A stretch of DNA of 64,000 nucleotides from Pontibacter qinzhouensis (GCF_008017455.1 NZ_VRTY01000002.1:1-64000); one strand, 5' to 3'; counted from the stretch's first letter, positions 9,743 through 18,785 are shown. The notes: generated by a model not told the origin, from the sequence alone. A program made the numbers and translations.

Positions 9743-9913
9743 AAATTTAAAATTTGGTTAAAGTTGAATGCTTGTGTTTTACATGTTCAGGGTAAGAAGC
9801 TCAGGTAGCAGCACTACTTAACATGCGTGCTGCTGCAAGGGCCAAGGGCAGAGTAAGAAGATAGGATCAGGTACTTGTTGTTCAGTAAACCGTGTGTAGG
9901 CTGGCGGTATTAG

Positions 9914-9940
9914 CAAATTTAGTGCAATCGATTGCGCAAT
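9914..9940 (-). promoter_or_regulatory. Candidate susC promoter with LacI-family operator
   Basis: On the minus strand TAAATTTG (9921 to 9914) matches the Bacteroidota -7 consensus TAnnTTTG. Immediately upstream, GCAATCGATTGC at 9924-9935 is a perfect 12-bp palindrome that fits the LacI/PurR/ScrR operator form GCAAnCGnTTGC. A second, overlapping palindrome ATTGCGCAAT covers 9931-9940. A repressor there would cover the promoter. No LacI-family gene lies in this window, so the regulator would be encoded elsewhere. Confidence 0.55.
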
Positions 9941-10421
9941 AAGCCTGCTAATTATCCTGCTGCTTATCCAGAAAAAAATTACTGGTTACTACCGTAATGG
10001 AATCTGAGGAACAAGTGTGGCGGGTACTTTTTATGCCAGGTCTTTCTAAAGTTGGACTTTGCAGACAGGTATAAAAGTTGAAAATGTACTGAAAGAATGT
10101 ATAAATGTCTTCATAAGCTAAATTTAGATGAAAAATCAGTTCAGGAAAGTAGTGTGTATTTAGCTAGGTAACAGATGGTAATGGTTTCAATTATTTGAGA
10201 AATATAAATAACTAACATTAGTTAACCAAATTTAATATTAAAATTTAATTAAAAAATTTTATAAAATCTTTTTAAAACCCGAAAAAGAGGTGCAGGAGGC
10301 CATGTAAAACGACTAAACGAAATAAAGTTGGGTTAACGGTTGCACATCAATCTTTTGACGGGTTGTTGGGGGTTCATCTTAAAATATAGCAGGTGGCTAC
10401 CGCAAAGCGGCAAATAAATAA

Positions 10422-10429
10422 TATCTTTG
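10422..10429 (+). promoter_or_regulatory. Bacteroidota -7 box for the ABC-F gene
   Basis: TATCTTTG matches TAnnTTTG and would start transcription near 10433, about 20 bases before the ATG. No clear TTTG -33 box is visible at the usual spacing. Confidence 0.45.
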
Positions 10430-10454
10430 CAGCTTTATTTTTAGCAGGAAAAAT

Positions 10455-12092
10455 ATGATTTCAGTTGATGCAGTTGCTGTTGAGTTTAACGGCAGAGCTC
10501 TTTTCAGTAATGTTGGCTTTAACATAAACGAAAACGACAAAATAGCCCTGATGGGCAAAAACGGAGCAGGTAAATCGACCTTGCTTAAAATTATTGCCGG
10601 CGAGGCCAGGCCCACCCGTGGCAAAGTGTCGGCCCCGAAAGATGCCGTGATTGCCTACCTGCCGCAGCACCTGCTCACCGAAGACAAGTGCACTGTTTTC
10701 GAAGAAGCCTCCAAAGCCTTTGCCAAGATCCTCGACATGAAGAAGGCGATGGAGGAGCTGAACGCACAACTCGAAACGCGCACCGACTACGAATCGGAAG
10801 AATATTATGCTATAATTGAGCAGGTATCGGAGCTGAGCGAGAAGTATTACTCTATAGAAGAAATAAATTACGATGCTGAAGTCGAGAAAACCCTGATGGG
10901 CCTTGGCTTTGTGCGGTCAGATTTTGCGAGGTCTACAAGTGAGTTCAGTGGGGGCTGGCGCATGCGCATCGAGCTGGCTAAAATACTGCTCCAACAGCCT
11001 GACCTGATCCTGCTCGATGAGCCTACGAACCACATGGACATCGAGTCGATTCAATGGCTCGAAGATTTTCTGGTGAACAATGCTAAAGCCGTTATCGTGA
11101 TTTCTCACGACAAAACCTTTGTAGACAACATCACCAACCGCACCATAGAAGTAACCATGGGCCGCATTTACGATTACAAGGTAAACTACAGCCAATACCT
11201 GCAACTGCGCAAAGAGCGGCGCGAGCAACAGCAAAAGCAGTTCGACGACCAGCAGAAGGAGATTGCCGATATACAAGGGTTTATCGATCGGTTTAAGGGC
11301 ACTTACTCTAAAACCCTGCAGGTGCAGTCGCGGGTAAAGATGCTGGAGAAAATGGAGATTGTGGAAGTTGACGAAGTAGATACCTCTGCGCTGAACATTA
11401 AGTTTCCGCCTGCCCCGCGCTCCGGTAATTACCCGGTTATTGTAGATGGCCTCAGCAAAACCTACGGCGACCATACGGTTTTCAGAGATGCCTCCATGAC
11501 CATTGAGCGTGGCCAGAAAGTAGCTTTTGTAGGTAAGAACGGCGAAGGTAAATCGACGCTGGTAAAAGCCATTATGGGCGAGATAAACTACGAAGGCAAA
11601 CTGCAGTTGGGCCACAACTGCATGATCGGGTATTTTGCCCAGAACCAGGCCTCGCTGCTGGATGGCGACCTGACTGTTTTCCAGACAATTGATGAAATTG
11701 CCGTAGGCGACATGCGCACCCGTATAAAAGACTTGCTCGGTGCCTTTATGTTCAGTGGCGATACCATCGAGAAAAAGGTGAAGGTGCTGTCGGGAGGAGA
11801 GCGTACCCGGCTTGCCATGATCAAGCTCCTGCTACAGCCCGTAAACCTCCTGATTCTGGACGAACCTACGAACCACCTCGACATCAAAACAAAAGACATT
11901 CTGAAAGAAGCACTGATCGCCTTCGATGGCACCCTGATTTTGGTGTCGCATGACCGCGATTTCCTGGACGGGCTGGCTACCAAAGTATTTGAGTTCGGCA
12001 ACAAACGCATCCGGGAGCATTTCGAAGACATCAACGGTTTCCTTCGAAACAAGAAACTGGAGAATCTTCGGGAAATTGAACGTAAGCAATAA
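10455..12092 (+). CDS. ABC-F family ATPase (ribosome-associated type)
   Basis: ABC-F proteins are soluble twin-ATPase proteins that bind the ribosomal E site and act in translation or antibiotic protection. The 545 residues contain two nucleotide-binding domains and no membrane segments. Domain 1 has Walker A GKNGAGKST (34-42), signature FSGGWRMR (about 163) and Walker B LILLDEPTNH (about 183). The charged linker typical of ABC-F lies around 240-310. Domain 2 has Walker A GKNGEGKST (about 360), LSGGERTR (about 444) and LLILDEPTNHLD (about 464). The pattern is closest to the YbiT/YdiF-like group. Antibiotic resistance is not implied; housekeeping translation roles are more likely. Confidence 0.93.
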   Translation: MISVDAVAVEFNGRALFSNVGFNINENDKIALMGKNGAGKSTLLKIIAGEARPTRGKVSAPKDAVIAYLPQHLLTEDKCTVFEEASKAFAKILDMKKAMEELNAQLETRTDYESEEYYAIIEQVSELSEKYYSIEEINYDAEVEKTLMGLGFVRSDFARSTSEFSGGWRMRIELAKILLQQPDLILLDEPTNHMDIESIQWLEDFLVNNAKAVIVISHDKTFVDNITNRTIEVTMGRIYDYKVNYSQYLQLRKERREQQQKQFDDQQKEIADIQGFIDRFKGTYSKTLQVQSRVKMLEKMEIVEVDEVDTSALNIKFPPAPRSGNYPVIVDGLSKTYGDHTVFRDASMTIERGQKVAFVGKNGEGKSTLVKAIMGEINYEGKLQLGHNCMIGYFAQNQASLLDGDLTVFQTIDEIAVGDMRTRIKDLLGAFMFSGDTIEKKVKVLSGGERTRLAMIKLLLQPVNLLILDEPTNHLDIKTKDILKEALIAFDGTLILVSHDRDFLDGLATKVFEFGNKRIREHFEDINGFLRNKKLENLREIERKQ

Positions 12093-12177
12093 TACTTTTT
12101 CCCTTTTAGGTGGAAACGTGACAGGCTAAAGCCGTTGCATTTCAGCTTTTCCTACTTCAGACAGATTTCTGAAATTT

Positions 12178-12235
12178 CACCCTTGGGTCTTTTTGCCCTA
12201 AAAGTCTTCTGAAGGGCATTTTGATTAGGATAATT
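12178..12235 (-). repeat. 58-bp dispersed element, copy 3
   Basis: The copy runs from CACCCTTG to AGGATAATT, with CTTCTGAAGGGC in the middle. Its variable half can fold with the centre (TGCCCT with AGGGCA on the minus strand). It lies between the ABC-F and PhnA-like genes. Confidence 0.85.
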
Positions 12236-12315
12236 GCTGCAAAAAAGCCCTACCGTTTAGGACTGATTACAAAGAGCGATCAAATAATATTTTTAACTTC
12301 ATACCATAAAAGAAT

Positions 12316-12525
12316 ATGGAAGTAAAAGACAGCAACGGCAACATCCTGAGCGAAGGAGACACCGTTACTTTAACCAAAGACCTAAAAGTGAAAGGCTCCT
12401 CGATTACCCTTAAAAGAGGCAAAACAATTAAAAACATCCGCCTCACCGACAACGAGGAAGAAATTGATTGCCGTGTTGATGGCAGCAACATTGTGCTAAA
12501 AACCTGCTTCCTGAAGAAGGGGTAG
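12316..12525 (+). CDS. Small PhnA-domain protein (YjdM C-terminal domain only)
   Basis: This 69-residue soluble protein matches the C-terminal beta domain of PhnA/YjdM proteins: VKDSNGN near the start, GDTVTLTKDLKVKGSS, LKRGKTIKNIRLTDN and a final VLKTCFLKKG. The N-terminal zinc-ribbon with its Cys pairs, present in the longer YjdM proteins, is absent. The name 'alkylphosphonate utilization' is historical and gives no reliable function. It is transcribed convergently with the FKBP gene and shares a strong terminator with it. Confidence 0.85.
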   Translation: MEVKDSNGNILSEGDTVTLTKDLKVKGSSITLKRGKTIKNIRLTDNEEEIDCRVDGSNIVLKTCFLKKG

Positions 12526-12541
12526 TTACTGCTGCTCAAAA

Positions 12542-12576
12542 AAAAGCCTGCTCCAATTTAAATGAAGCAGGCTTTT
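12542..12576. terminator. Strong bidirectional terminator between convergent genes
   Basis: AAGCCTGCT pairs with AGCAGGCTT, flanked by an A-tract on the left and a T-tract on the right. It would serve both the PhnA-like gene and the convergent FKBP gene. Confidence 0.85.
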
Positions 12577-12611
12577 GTATTTTATGTAAAATCAGAATAC
12601 AGAACTTGGCT

Positions 12612-13337
12612 TTATTTTATCTCCAGCAGCTCCACATCAAAAATAAGCGTGGCACCACCGGGTATGTCGCGGCCTGCGCCACTGTCGCCATAAGCCAGGT
12701 CCGACGGAATATACAGACGCCACTTGCTGCCGGTGGGCATCAGCTGCACAGCCTCTGTCCAACCCTGTATAACACCCGAAACCGAAATAGTAATGGGCTC
12801 ACCGCGTGAGTAGGAGGAGTCGAACTCTTTACCATCGAGGAGCTTGCCGTTATAATGCACCAGCACGCTGTTGTCGCGGGTTGGTTTTGCTCCCTTACCG
12901 GCAGTAAGCACTTCATATTGCAGGCCACTGGCTGTTTCGGTTACACCTTCACGTTTTTTGTTCTGCTCCAGAAACTTTTTGCCTTTCTCTTTCTCCGCGG
13001 TTAGCTTCTTTTCCATGCCGGTTCTGGCGTAGCGCTCCATCACGGCATGCGCCTCGTTTATATCGAAGAGGGTAGGGTCGTTTTTGATGGATTGCGCAAT
13101 GGCCTTGTTGAGCATCTCATAGTTCAGTTCTTCCACGCCCTGCGCTTTCAGGAACTGACCTACCGAAATACCCATGGCATAACTCAGGCTATCGGTTTGG
13201 TTTTGAGGTGTGGTTGCCGGAGCTGCAGCCGCTTTGGCTGGTATTGCCTGCTTTTTGGCTGGAGCAGCTTTTTTTGTTTGTGCCTGAGCCGATAAGGAGC
13301 CTAATAACAGGCAGGAAATGATAATTCTATTAAACAT
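12612..13337 (-). CDS. Periplasmic FKBP-type peptidyl-prolyl isomerase
   Basis: This is a predicted exported folding catalyst of the FkpA/Mip type. A signal peptide ends near residue 19 (LSAQAQ), followed by a low-complexity Ala/Lys/Pro linker (20-45) and an N-terminal dimerisation domain (about 48-130, SLSYAMGISVGQFLK). The C-terminal FKBP domain (about 148-241) has VLVHYNGKLLDGKEFDSSY, VIQGWTEAVQLMPTG and DLAYGDSGAG, all standard active-site segments, and ends FDVELLEIK. The length is as expected. It is monocistronic and convergent with the PhnA-like gene. Confidence 0.93.
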   Translation of the reverse strand: MFNRIIISCLLLGSLSAQAQTKKAAPAKKQAIPAKAAAAPATTPQNQTDSLSYAMGISVGQFLKAQGVEELNYEMLNKAIAQSIKNDPTLFDINEAHAVMERYARTGMEKKLTAEKEKGKKFLEQNKKREGVTETASGLQYEVLTAGKGAKPTRDNSVLVHYNGKLLDGKEFDSSYSRGEPITISVSGVIQGWTEAVQLMPTGSKWRLYIPSDLAYGDSGAGRDIPGGATLIFDVELLEIK

Positions 13338-13525
13338 GGGTACTGGTATAGGTGCTAAAAAAGGTTTCTATTTAACTGTAAAAGTAGATGTTATTCCCAA
13401 CATTTTCTACGACTTCAAAAATTCCATTAAAAGGAGGAGTTCTTTGTGGTGTCTTCAGCAAAATTGGAGTGTGGTAAGAAGATTCGTATGTCAAACTATT
13501 TTCTATAGCCGCATCACAACTGGAA

Positions 13526-13582
13526 TTTTTCTAATGAAATTAGCCTCCAGAAGAAATTTTAAAGATTTCAGTCAAGGGTAGC
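13526..13582 (+). repeat. 58-bp dispersed element, copy 4
   Basis: It begins AATTTTTCTAATGAAAT, has AGCCTCCAGAAG, and ends CAAGGGTA. It faces copy 5, so the two CAAGGGTA ends point at each other. Confidence 0.8.
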
Positions 13583-13738
13583 GCTTGTGATTTGATTTAA
13601 ATAATAAAAGAGAAGTTTTACTGTTGCACTGCACCGTTATGAAGCAGGGGCTGGAAATTGATAGCCACTTCATAACAATCATTAATAATGACAAGAAGCC
13701 TACACTAATTACCTCCCCAACCCAAAGCTCACACTTTT

Positions 13739-13796
13739 AACCCTTGACAAAAAATACATCAAATTTCTTCTGGAGGCCAATTTTATTAGAATAATC
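13739..13796 (-). repeat. 58-bp dispersed element, copy 5
   Basis: It begins AACCCTTG on the plus strand, has CTTCTGGAGGCC and ends AGAATAATC. It is the inverted partner of copy 4. Confidence 0.85.
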
Positions 13797-14362
13797 TGGT
13801 GGTTTTAGTTTTTGAAGGCTTGTGCTTCAGGAGTGATAATAATCAATAGGATAACTGATCTCCGTCATTAGAATTATACGGTTCCTGGAGTTCCTTTACA
13901 GAGTCAAAAACAACAACCACTCACAACACAAACTAGTACCCATTCCTAAAAAAACTAAACCAGATGCCTATGTAGTGTTTAAGAAGTAGCGCCACGGGTC
14001 GCTGTAACGAACCTGAAAACCACAAAGTAGCCTGTTCCACAAAAGCAGAAATTAGTCCTTTAAGACATAGCCTGGCAGCTTTTCGTGCCAACCGTTGTGC
14101 TAGTGCTGCAACATGTAACGGGCAGAGTTTGCCTAAGATCCCGTTGATCTCTCAGAAGAAGGGACAAAGCCTGCCGCCCCACCCGCGGTAGCCGTGCATG
14201 CGATAGAGATAGTGTTGATGCAACAAGTTCGGTGCTGCTTTCCAGTACAGAACAAGGCCATCATCCTGAAAATTCTAGTCCAACAACCAACCCAAAACAG
14301 TTAAACTTTTCGCATGCCCATTACTGCCGGAAAAGACATGGCAGGGGAGCTGCATGTACAAA

Positions 14363-14370
14363 AAAGGAGA
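14363..14370 (+). promoter_or_regulatory. Ribosome-binding site that fixes the adhE start
   Basis: AAAGGAGA lies eight bases before the ATG at 14379. It decides the start against the longer ORF that opens at 14232. Confidence 0.7.
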
Positions 14371-14378
14371 ACGTTGCC

Positions 14379-17033
14379 ATGAAAGTAACAACAGTAAAAG
14401 AATTAACCACCCGAATCGAAAAGCTGCGCGAAGCACAGAAAATCTATTCTTCTTACTCACAGGAGCAGGTAGATGAAATTTTCCGTCAGGCTGCCATTGC
14501 TGCCAACAACGCCCGCATTATACTGGCTAAAATGGCCACTGAAGAATCGGGCATGGGGCTTGTGGAAGACAAAGTTATTAAAAACCATTTTGCTTCGGAG
14601 TATATCTACAACCAGTATAAAGATGAGAAAACCTGCGGTGTAATAGAAACGGATCAAGCCTTTGGCATAACCAAAATAGCCGAGCCAATCGGTATTATTG
14701 CGGCGGTGGTACCTACTACCAACCCGACATCTACCGCTATTTTTAAGGCGCTTATTGCGCTTAAAACCCGGAACGGCATTATTTTTTCGCCGCACCCAAG
14801 AGCTAAAAATGCCACCATTGCCGCTGCCAGAATCGTGCTCGATGCCGCTGTAAAAGCAGGTGCGCCGGAAGGTATTATCGGCTGGATTGATGAGCCTTCT
14901 GTAGAGCTGTCGCAGGTAGTGATGGCCCTCTCTGACTTAACGCTGGCAACCGGCGGGCCGGGCATGGTAAAAGCCGCTTACTCTTCCGGTAAACCTGCCA
15001 TTGGAGTAGGAGCCGGTAACACACCTGCCATTATAGACGAAACTGCGCATATTAAGATGGCGGTTAACTCTATTCTGCTATCCAAAACCTTCGATAATGG
15101 GGTGATCTGTGCCTCCGAGCAATCGGTGATCGTGCTGGATGAGGTGTATGAGGAAGTAAAAAAAGAATTCTCAGAACGTGGCGCTTACATCTTACAAGGC
15201 GAGGAAGTTAAAAAAGTAGGCGACATTATACTCATAAAAGGCGTGCTGAACGCCAACATTGTAGGCCAGTCTGCTGCCAAAATAGCTGCCCTGGCTGGTG
15301 TTGGTGTGCCGGAAGAAACTAAAATTCTGATTGGCGAAGTAACATCTGTTGAGCTGGAAGAGCCTTTCTCTCACGAAAAACTATCGCCGCTGTTGGCTAT
15401 GTACCGGGCCACAGACTTCGAGGATGCCCTGCAGAAAGCAGTACGCCTGGTAGAACTTGGCGGCTTTGGCCACACTTCGGTGCTGTACACCGACCAGGTA
15501 AAATCTGCTGACCGTATTCAGAAATTCGGGGCCTCTCTTAAAACCGGTAGAACCATCATTAACATGCCTTCTTCTCAGGGAGCTATCGGCGATATCTACA
15601 ATTTCCGGCTGGCCCCATCGCTCACGTTGGGTTGCGGTAGCTGGGGCGGTAACTCCGTGTCAGAAAACGTAGGAGTAAAACATTTGCTAAATATTAAGAG
15701 CGTAGCCGAAAGAAGAGAAAACATGCTGTGGTTCAGAGTTCCAGAAAAAATTTACTTTAAATACGGCTGTCTGCCAGTTGCCCTCCGCGAACTGAAAGAA
15801 TTAGGTAAGAAACGGGCGTTTATCGTAACCGACAAAGTACTCTACAACCTGGGCTTTGCCACCACGGTAGAGAAGGTGCTGGACGAAATGGGCATCGAGT
15901 ACAAAGTCTTTTTTGATGTGGCTCCGGACCCGACTTTGGGAACCGCCAGAAAAGGTGCCGAAGAAATGATCAGCTTCCAGCCAGATACCATTATTGCGCT
16001 GGGAGGTGGTTCTCCTATGGATGCCGCCAAAATTATGTGGGTACTATATGAGCACCCCGAAGTTCTGTTCGAAGACCTGGCCATGCGGTTCATGGATATT
16101 CGCAAACGCGTGTACAGCTTCCCGAAAATGGGAGAGAAAGCCATGTTCGTGGCCATTACCACCTCGGCTGGCACCGGCTCCGAAGTTACCCCGTTTGCCG
16201 TTATTACCGATGAGGCCACCGGCGTAAAATACCCGCTTGCCGATTACGAGCTGACTCCGGACATGGCCATTGTTGATGCGGAGCTTATGATGCAGATGCC
16301 AAAAGGCTTAACCTCTGCCTCTGGCATAGATGCCCTGACCCACGCCCTGGAAGCCTATGTGTCGGTGCTGGCATCGGAGTATACGAATGGCCTGGCACTC
16401 GAGGCGATACGGCTCATCTTTAAATATTTGCCGGCAGCTTACACAGAGGGTACCACCAACATCAAGGCCAGAGAGAAAATGGCGCATGCCTCTACCATTG
16501 CCGGCATGGCCTTTGCCAATGCTTTCCTGGGGGTTTGCCACTCGCTGGCGCACAAGCTTGGTGCCACGCACCACATTGCGCACGGTGTTGCCAATGGCAT
16601 GCTCATAAGCGAAGTTATCCGGTTTAATGCCGTAGACAACCCCAGAAAGCAGGCGGCATTTCCGCAGTACAAGTACCCGAATGCCAAATGGCGTTATGCC
16701 CGCATAGCCGATTACCTGTGCCTGGGGGGTAACACCGAAGATGAGAAAATCGAGTTACTGATTGCAGCGATAGAGGAACTGAAAGCGAAAGTAGGCATTC
16801 CGAAATCAATCAGAGAGGCTGGTGTAGCCGATACCAGGTTCTATGCTTCGCTGGACGAAATGTCGGAGCAGGCTTTCGATGACCAGTGCACCGGGGCCAA
16901 CCCACGCTATCCGCTCATCAGCGAACTAAAACAAGTTTACATCCATGCCTTTGAAGGAAGACCAGCAGCACCAGTAGCCGTTGCTCTCCAGAAGGACATA
17001 GAAAAAATAGAAGAAGAACCTGTTGAAGCTTAA
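14379..17033 (+). CDS. adhE: Bifunctional aldehyde-alcohol dehydrogenase AdhE
   Basis: AdhE reduces acetyl-CoA to acetaldehyde and then ethanol, with NADH at both steps, and assembles into spirosomes. From the chosen start the protein is 884 residues, close to the family norm. The N-terminal CoA-acylating aldehyde dehydrogenase domain carries the nucleophile Cys244 in NGVICASEQS. The C-terminal iron alcohol dehydrogenase domain (from about 460) has ALGGGSPMDAAK, GTGSEVTPFAV, and metal-binding segments ASGIDALTHALEAY and HSLAHKLGATHHIAHG. The frame stays open 147 bases upstream, but that part is unlike AdhE. It heads a same-strand series with an aldolase and a second iron alcohol dehydrogenase, though a 450-bp gap suggests separate promoters. 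It implies fermentative growth under low oxygen. Confidence 0.95.
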   Translation: MKVTTVKELTTRIEKLREAQKIYSSYSQEQVDEIFRQAAIAANNARIILAKMATEESGMGLVEDKVIKNHFASEYIYNQYKDEKTCGVIETDQAFGITKIAEPIGIIAAVVPTTNPTSTAIFKALIALKTRNGIIFSPHPRAKNATIAAARIVLDAAVKAGAPEGIIGWIDEPSVELSQVVMALSDLTLATGGPGMVKAAYSSGKPAIGVGAGNTPAIIDETAHIKMAVNSILLSKTFDNGVICASEQSVIVLDEVYEEVKKEFSERGAYILQGEEVKKVGDIILIKGVLNANIVGQSAAKIAALAGVGVPEETKILIGEVTSVELEEPFSHEKLSPLLAMYRATDFEDALQKAVRLVELGGFGHTSVLYTDQVKSADRIQKFGASLKTGRTIINMPSSQGAIGDIYNFRLAPSLTLGCGSWGGNSVSENVGVKHLLNIKSVAERRENMLWFRVPEKIYFKYGCLPVALRELKELGKKRAFIVTDKVLYNLGFATTVEKVLDEMGIEYKVFFDVAPDPTLGTARKGAEEMISFQPDTIIALGGGSPMDAAKIMWVLYEHPEVLFEDLAMRFMDIRKRVYSFPKMGEKAMFVAITTSAGTGSEVTPFAVITDEATGVKYPLADYELTPDMAIVDAELMMQMPKGLTSASGIDALTHALEAYVSVLASEYTNGLALEAIRLIFKYLPAAYTEGTTNIKAREKMAHASTIAGMAFANAFLGVCHSLAHKLGATHHIAHGVANGMLISEVIRFNAVDNPRKQAAFPQYKYPNAKWRYARIADYLCLGGNTEDEKIELLIAAIEELKAKVGIPKSIREAGVADTRFYASLDEMSEQAFDDQCTGANPRYPLISELKQVYIHAFEGRPAAPVAVALQKDIEKIEEEPVEA

Positions 17034-17082
17034 GTCTTAATTTTTGCCCTTTTTATTGTTTCATGTGCTAGTTTACCTTTCG

Positions 17083-17111
17083 TGGCCTCTCCTGAGTTTC
17101 GGGAGAGGTCA
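17083..17111 (+). terminator. Hairpin after adhE (no clear T-tract)
   Basis: TGGCCTCTCC pairs with GGAGAGGTCA around a nine-base loop, with one G-U pair. It is not followed by a T-run, so it may stabilise the mRNA end rather than terminate. Confidence 0.45.
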
Positions 17112-17346
17112 CAAAGTGTAAATCCTGCAGAAGCAAGTAAAGGTTTGACTTTTAAGCAGTAAAATACGCCTATACCTTTAAAACTACATCTACAATTCAC
17201 ACTTCCAATAAGAGGTCCACATATCTTAATCAGGTTAGGCATTTGAAAAACAGATGTTTACATGGCTAAGTTAAGCCTATTTCTAATTTTACAAGGGCAC
17301 GCGCTACCTGCAGAGGAATAAAGCTGAAATGTATGAGCAGGCTTTC

Positions 17347-17404
17347 AATTATTCGAATGAAAACAGCCTCCGGAAGACTTTTCGCCGGAAATGTCTCAAG
17401 GGTC
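17347..17404 (+). repeat. 58-bp dispersed element, copy 6
   Basis: It begins AATTATTCGAATGAAAA, has AGCCTCCGGAAG and ends CAAGGGTC. It lies 82 bp upstream of the aldolase ATG. Confidence 0.85.
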
Positions 17405-17486
17405 TGACTCACATTTTGTAATGGCATACAGGTTAGTGCCAGTTAAAAAGCAGCCGCACGAACCACGGTATTTTCGATAAACGATT

Positions 17487-18785
17487 ATGAAAGAAGTATT
17501 AAATACGCAGCTACTGCACCCCCGCGAACAGATTGCTTTGATAATGGGGAGGATATATAAAAGAGGCCTCACGACCACATCAGGTGGCAATATTTCGCTA
17601 CTCGACGAGAACGGCGACATCTGGATATCACCGGCAGGTGTAGACAAAGGAGCCTTGCAGCCGTCAGATATCATGTGCGTGAAAAAAGACGGTACAGTAG
17701 TAGGTCCTCACAGGCCATCCTCTGAGTTCCCGTTTCACAAAGCCATCTACCAGATTCGTCCTGATATTAAAGCCATTGTACATGCACACCCGCCTGCATT
17801 GGTGTCGTTCAGCATTGTGCGTGCCATACCCCGAACAAACGTTATTTCGCAGGCAAAGCATGTGTGCGGCCCTATTGGTTATGCACCTTATGAACTACCA
17901 GGCAGTGCTGCGCTGGGCGCGAAAATAGCTGAGGAATTTCTGAAAGGGTTTAAGGCTGTAATAATGGAGAACCATGGTACCGTAGTAGGCGGTGCCGACA
18001 TGATGGATGCATTCCAGCGTTTCGAAACACTGGAGTTTAGTGCGAGAGCCCTGCTATACGGAAAACAGGTAGGAGAACCAACTTATTTGTCTGATGAAGA
18101 AATAGATGCTTTTGAAATGCAGATTCCGCACCTGCTGCCTGAAATGGAGGAGGTGAGCCACCCTTCCGATGAGCGGGAGAAGCGCAAGGAGATCTGTAAG
18201 ATTGTGCACCGGGCCTGTAACCATGGCCTCATGATCAGCTCCTACGGCACGGTATCGGTACGCTGGCGAGATAATGACTTTCTGATAACGCCAACCGGTG
18301 TGCCACGCTGGGATATACAGCTGGAAGATATTGTGCTGATAAAAGACGGTAAACGGGAACCGGGTAAAATGCCTAGTCGCACCACCTACCTGCACCAGGA
18401 AATCTATGCCCGCCACCCCGAAATCAACTCCATTATCCTGACGCAGTCGCCTTACCTGATGGCTTTTGCCGTGACTGGCGCTCCCTTTAATGTGCGCACC
18501 ATTCCTGAAAGCTGGATTTTTCTGCAGGACGTGCCTTCGCTGCCGTTTGGTATTCAGTTTAAAGGCAGAACCGAAATTCCTGAGATTTTATCGCCTGCTA
18601 ACCCTGCCGTTATTATCCGGAATGACTCGGTGCTGGTAACAGGCGACAAGCTGCTCCAGACCTTCGATAAGCTGGAAGTGGCAGAATTCAGTGCCAAATC
18701 GCTGGTGATGTGTGCGCCTCTGGGGAACCTGGTGCCGATCAGCAACGAGCAGGTAGAAGCGTTACGCGCCGCATTTTTAGCCTGA
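17487..18785 (+). CDS. Two-domain class II aldolase/adducin protein with degenerate second domain
   Basis: Class II aldolases such as L-fuculose- or L-rhamnulose-1-phosphate aldolase use a zinc ion held by three His residues and release lactaldehyde plus DHAP. The usual length is about 215 residues; this protein has 432 and consists of two aldolase units. Unit 1 (1-210) is intact: SGGN at 32-35, Glu80 in SSEFPFH, zinc ligands His99 and His101 in HAHP, and His163 in ENHG. Unit 2 (about 230-432) aligns but reads SYGT, PSRTTYLH, LTQSP and IRND at those places, so its metal and catalytic residues are gone. It is followed 162 bp later by a lactaldehyde-reductase-like gene, which supports a deoxysugar or related phosphate substrate. 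Confidence 0.85.
   Translation: MKEVLNTQLLHPREQIALIMGRIYKRGLTTTSGGNISLLDENGDIWISPAGVDKGALQPSDIMCVKKDGTVVGPHRPSSEFPFHKAIYQIRPDIKAIVHAHPPALVSFSIVRAIPRTNVISQAKHVCGPIGYAPYELPGSAALGAKIAEEFLKGFKAVIMENHGTVVGGADMMDAFQRFETLEFSARALLYGKQVGEPTYLSDEEIDAFEMQIPHLLPEMEEVSHPSDEREKRKEICKIVHRACNHGLMISSYGTVSVRWRDNDFLITPTGVPRWDIQLEDIVLIKDGKREPGKMPSRTTYLHQEIYARHPEINSIILTQSPYLMAFAVTGAPFNVRTIPESWIFLQDVPSLPFGIQFKGRTEIPEILSPANPAVIIRNDSVLVTGDKLLQTFDKLEVAEFSAKSLVMCAPLGNLVPISNEQVEALRAAFLA

Larger units (their letters stand above)
9743..10454. other. Divergent promoter region, susCD pair 1 and ABC-F gene
   Basis: This 712-bp region has no gene. It holds the candidate susC promoter and operator (9914-9940), an AT-rich stretch around 10200-10270, and a -7 box for the ABC-F gene at 10422-10429. 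Confidence 0.6.
13338..14378. other. 1-kb gene-free region with two 58-bp elements
   Basis: Two elements in opposite orientation (13526-13582 and 13739-13796) are about 160 bp apart. The remainder up to the adhE start shows no supported gene. The ORF that reads upstream from adhE (14232-14378) has no protein-like composition and no ribosome-binding site. Confidence 0.55.
17034..17486. other. Intergenic region adhE to aldolase
   Basis: It contains a stable hairpin at 17083-17111 and element copy 6 at 17347-17404, then 82 bp to the aldolase start. No gene is supported. Confidence 0.55.

Noticed and set aside
10917..11615. 232-codon ORF antisense to the ABC-F gene
   Set aside because: It is a shadow of a strongly conserved gene in the opposite frame, with no recognisable domain.
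10455..12092. Antibiotic resistance determinant (ABC-F)
   Set aside because: The motifs fit the housekeeping YbiT/YdiF-like branch as well, and there is no mobile or resistance context.
12316..12525. Phosphonate utilisation function for the PhnA-domain protein
   Set aside because: The PhnA name is historical, the zinc ribbon is missing, and no phn genes are nearby.
13318..13581. 87-codon plus-strand ORF upstream of FKBP
   Set aside because: It overlaps the FKBP start and a 58-bp element and has no plausible ribosome-binding site or domain.
14232..14378. N-terminal extension of AdhE by 49 codons
   Set aside because: The composition is not protein-like, AdhE proteins do not have it, and a good ribosome-binding site precedes the ATG at 14379.
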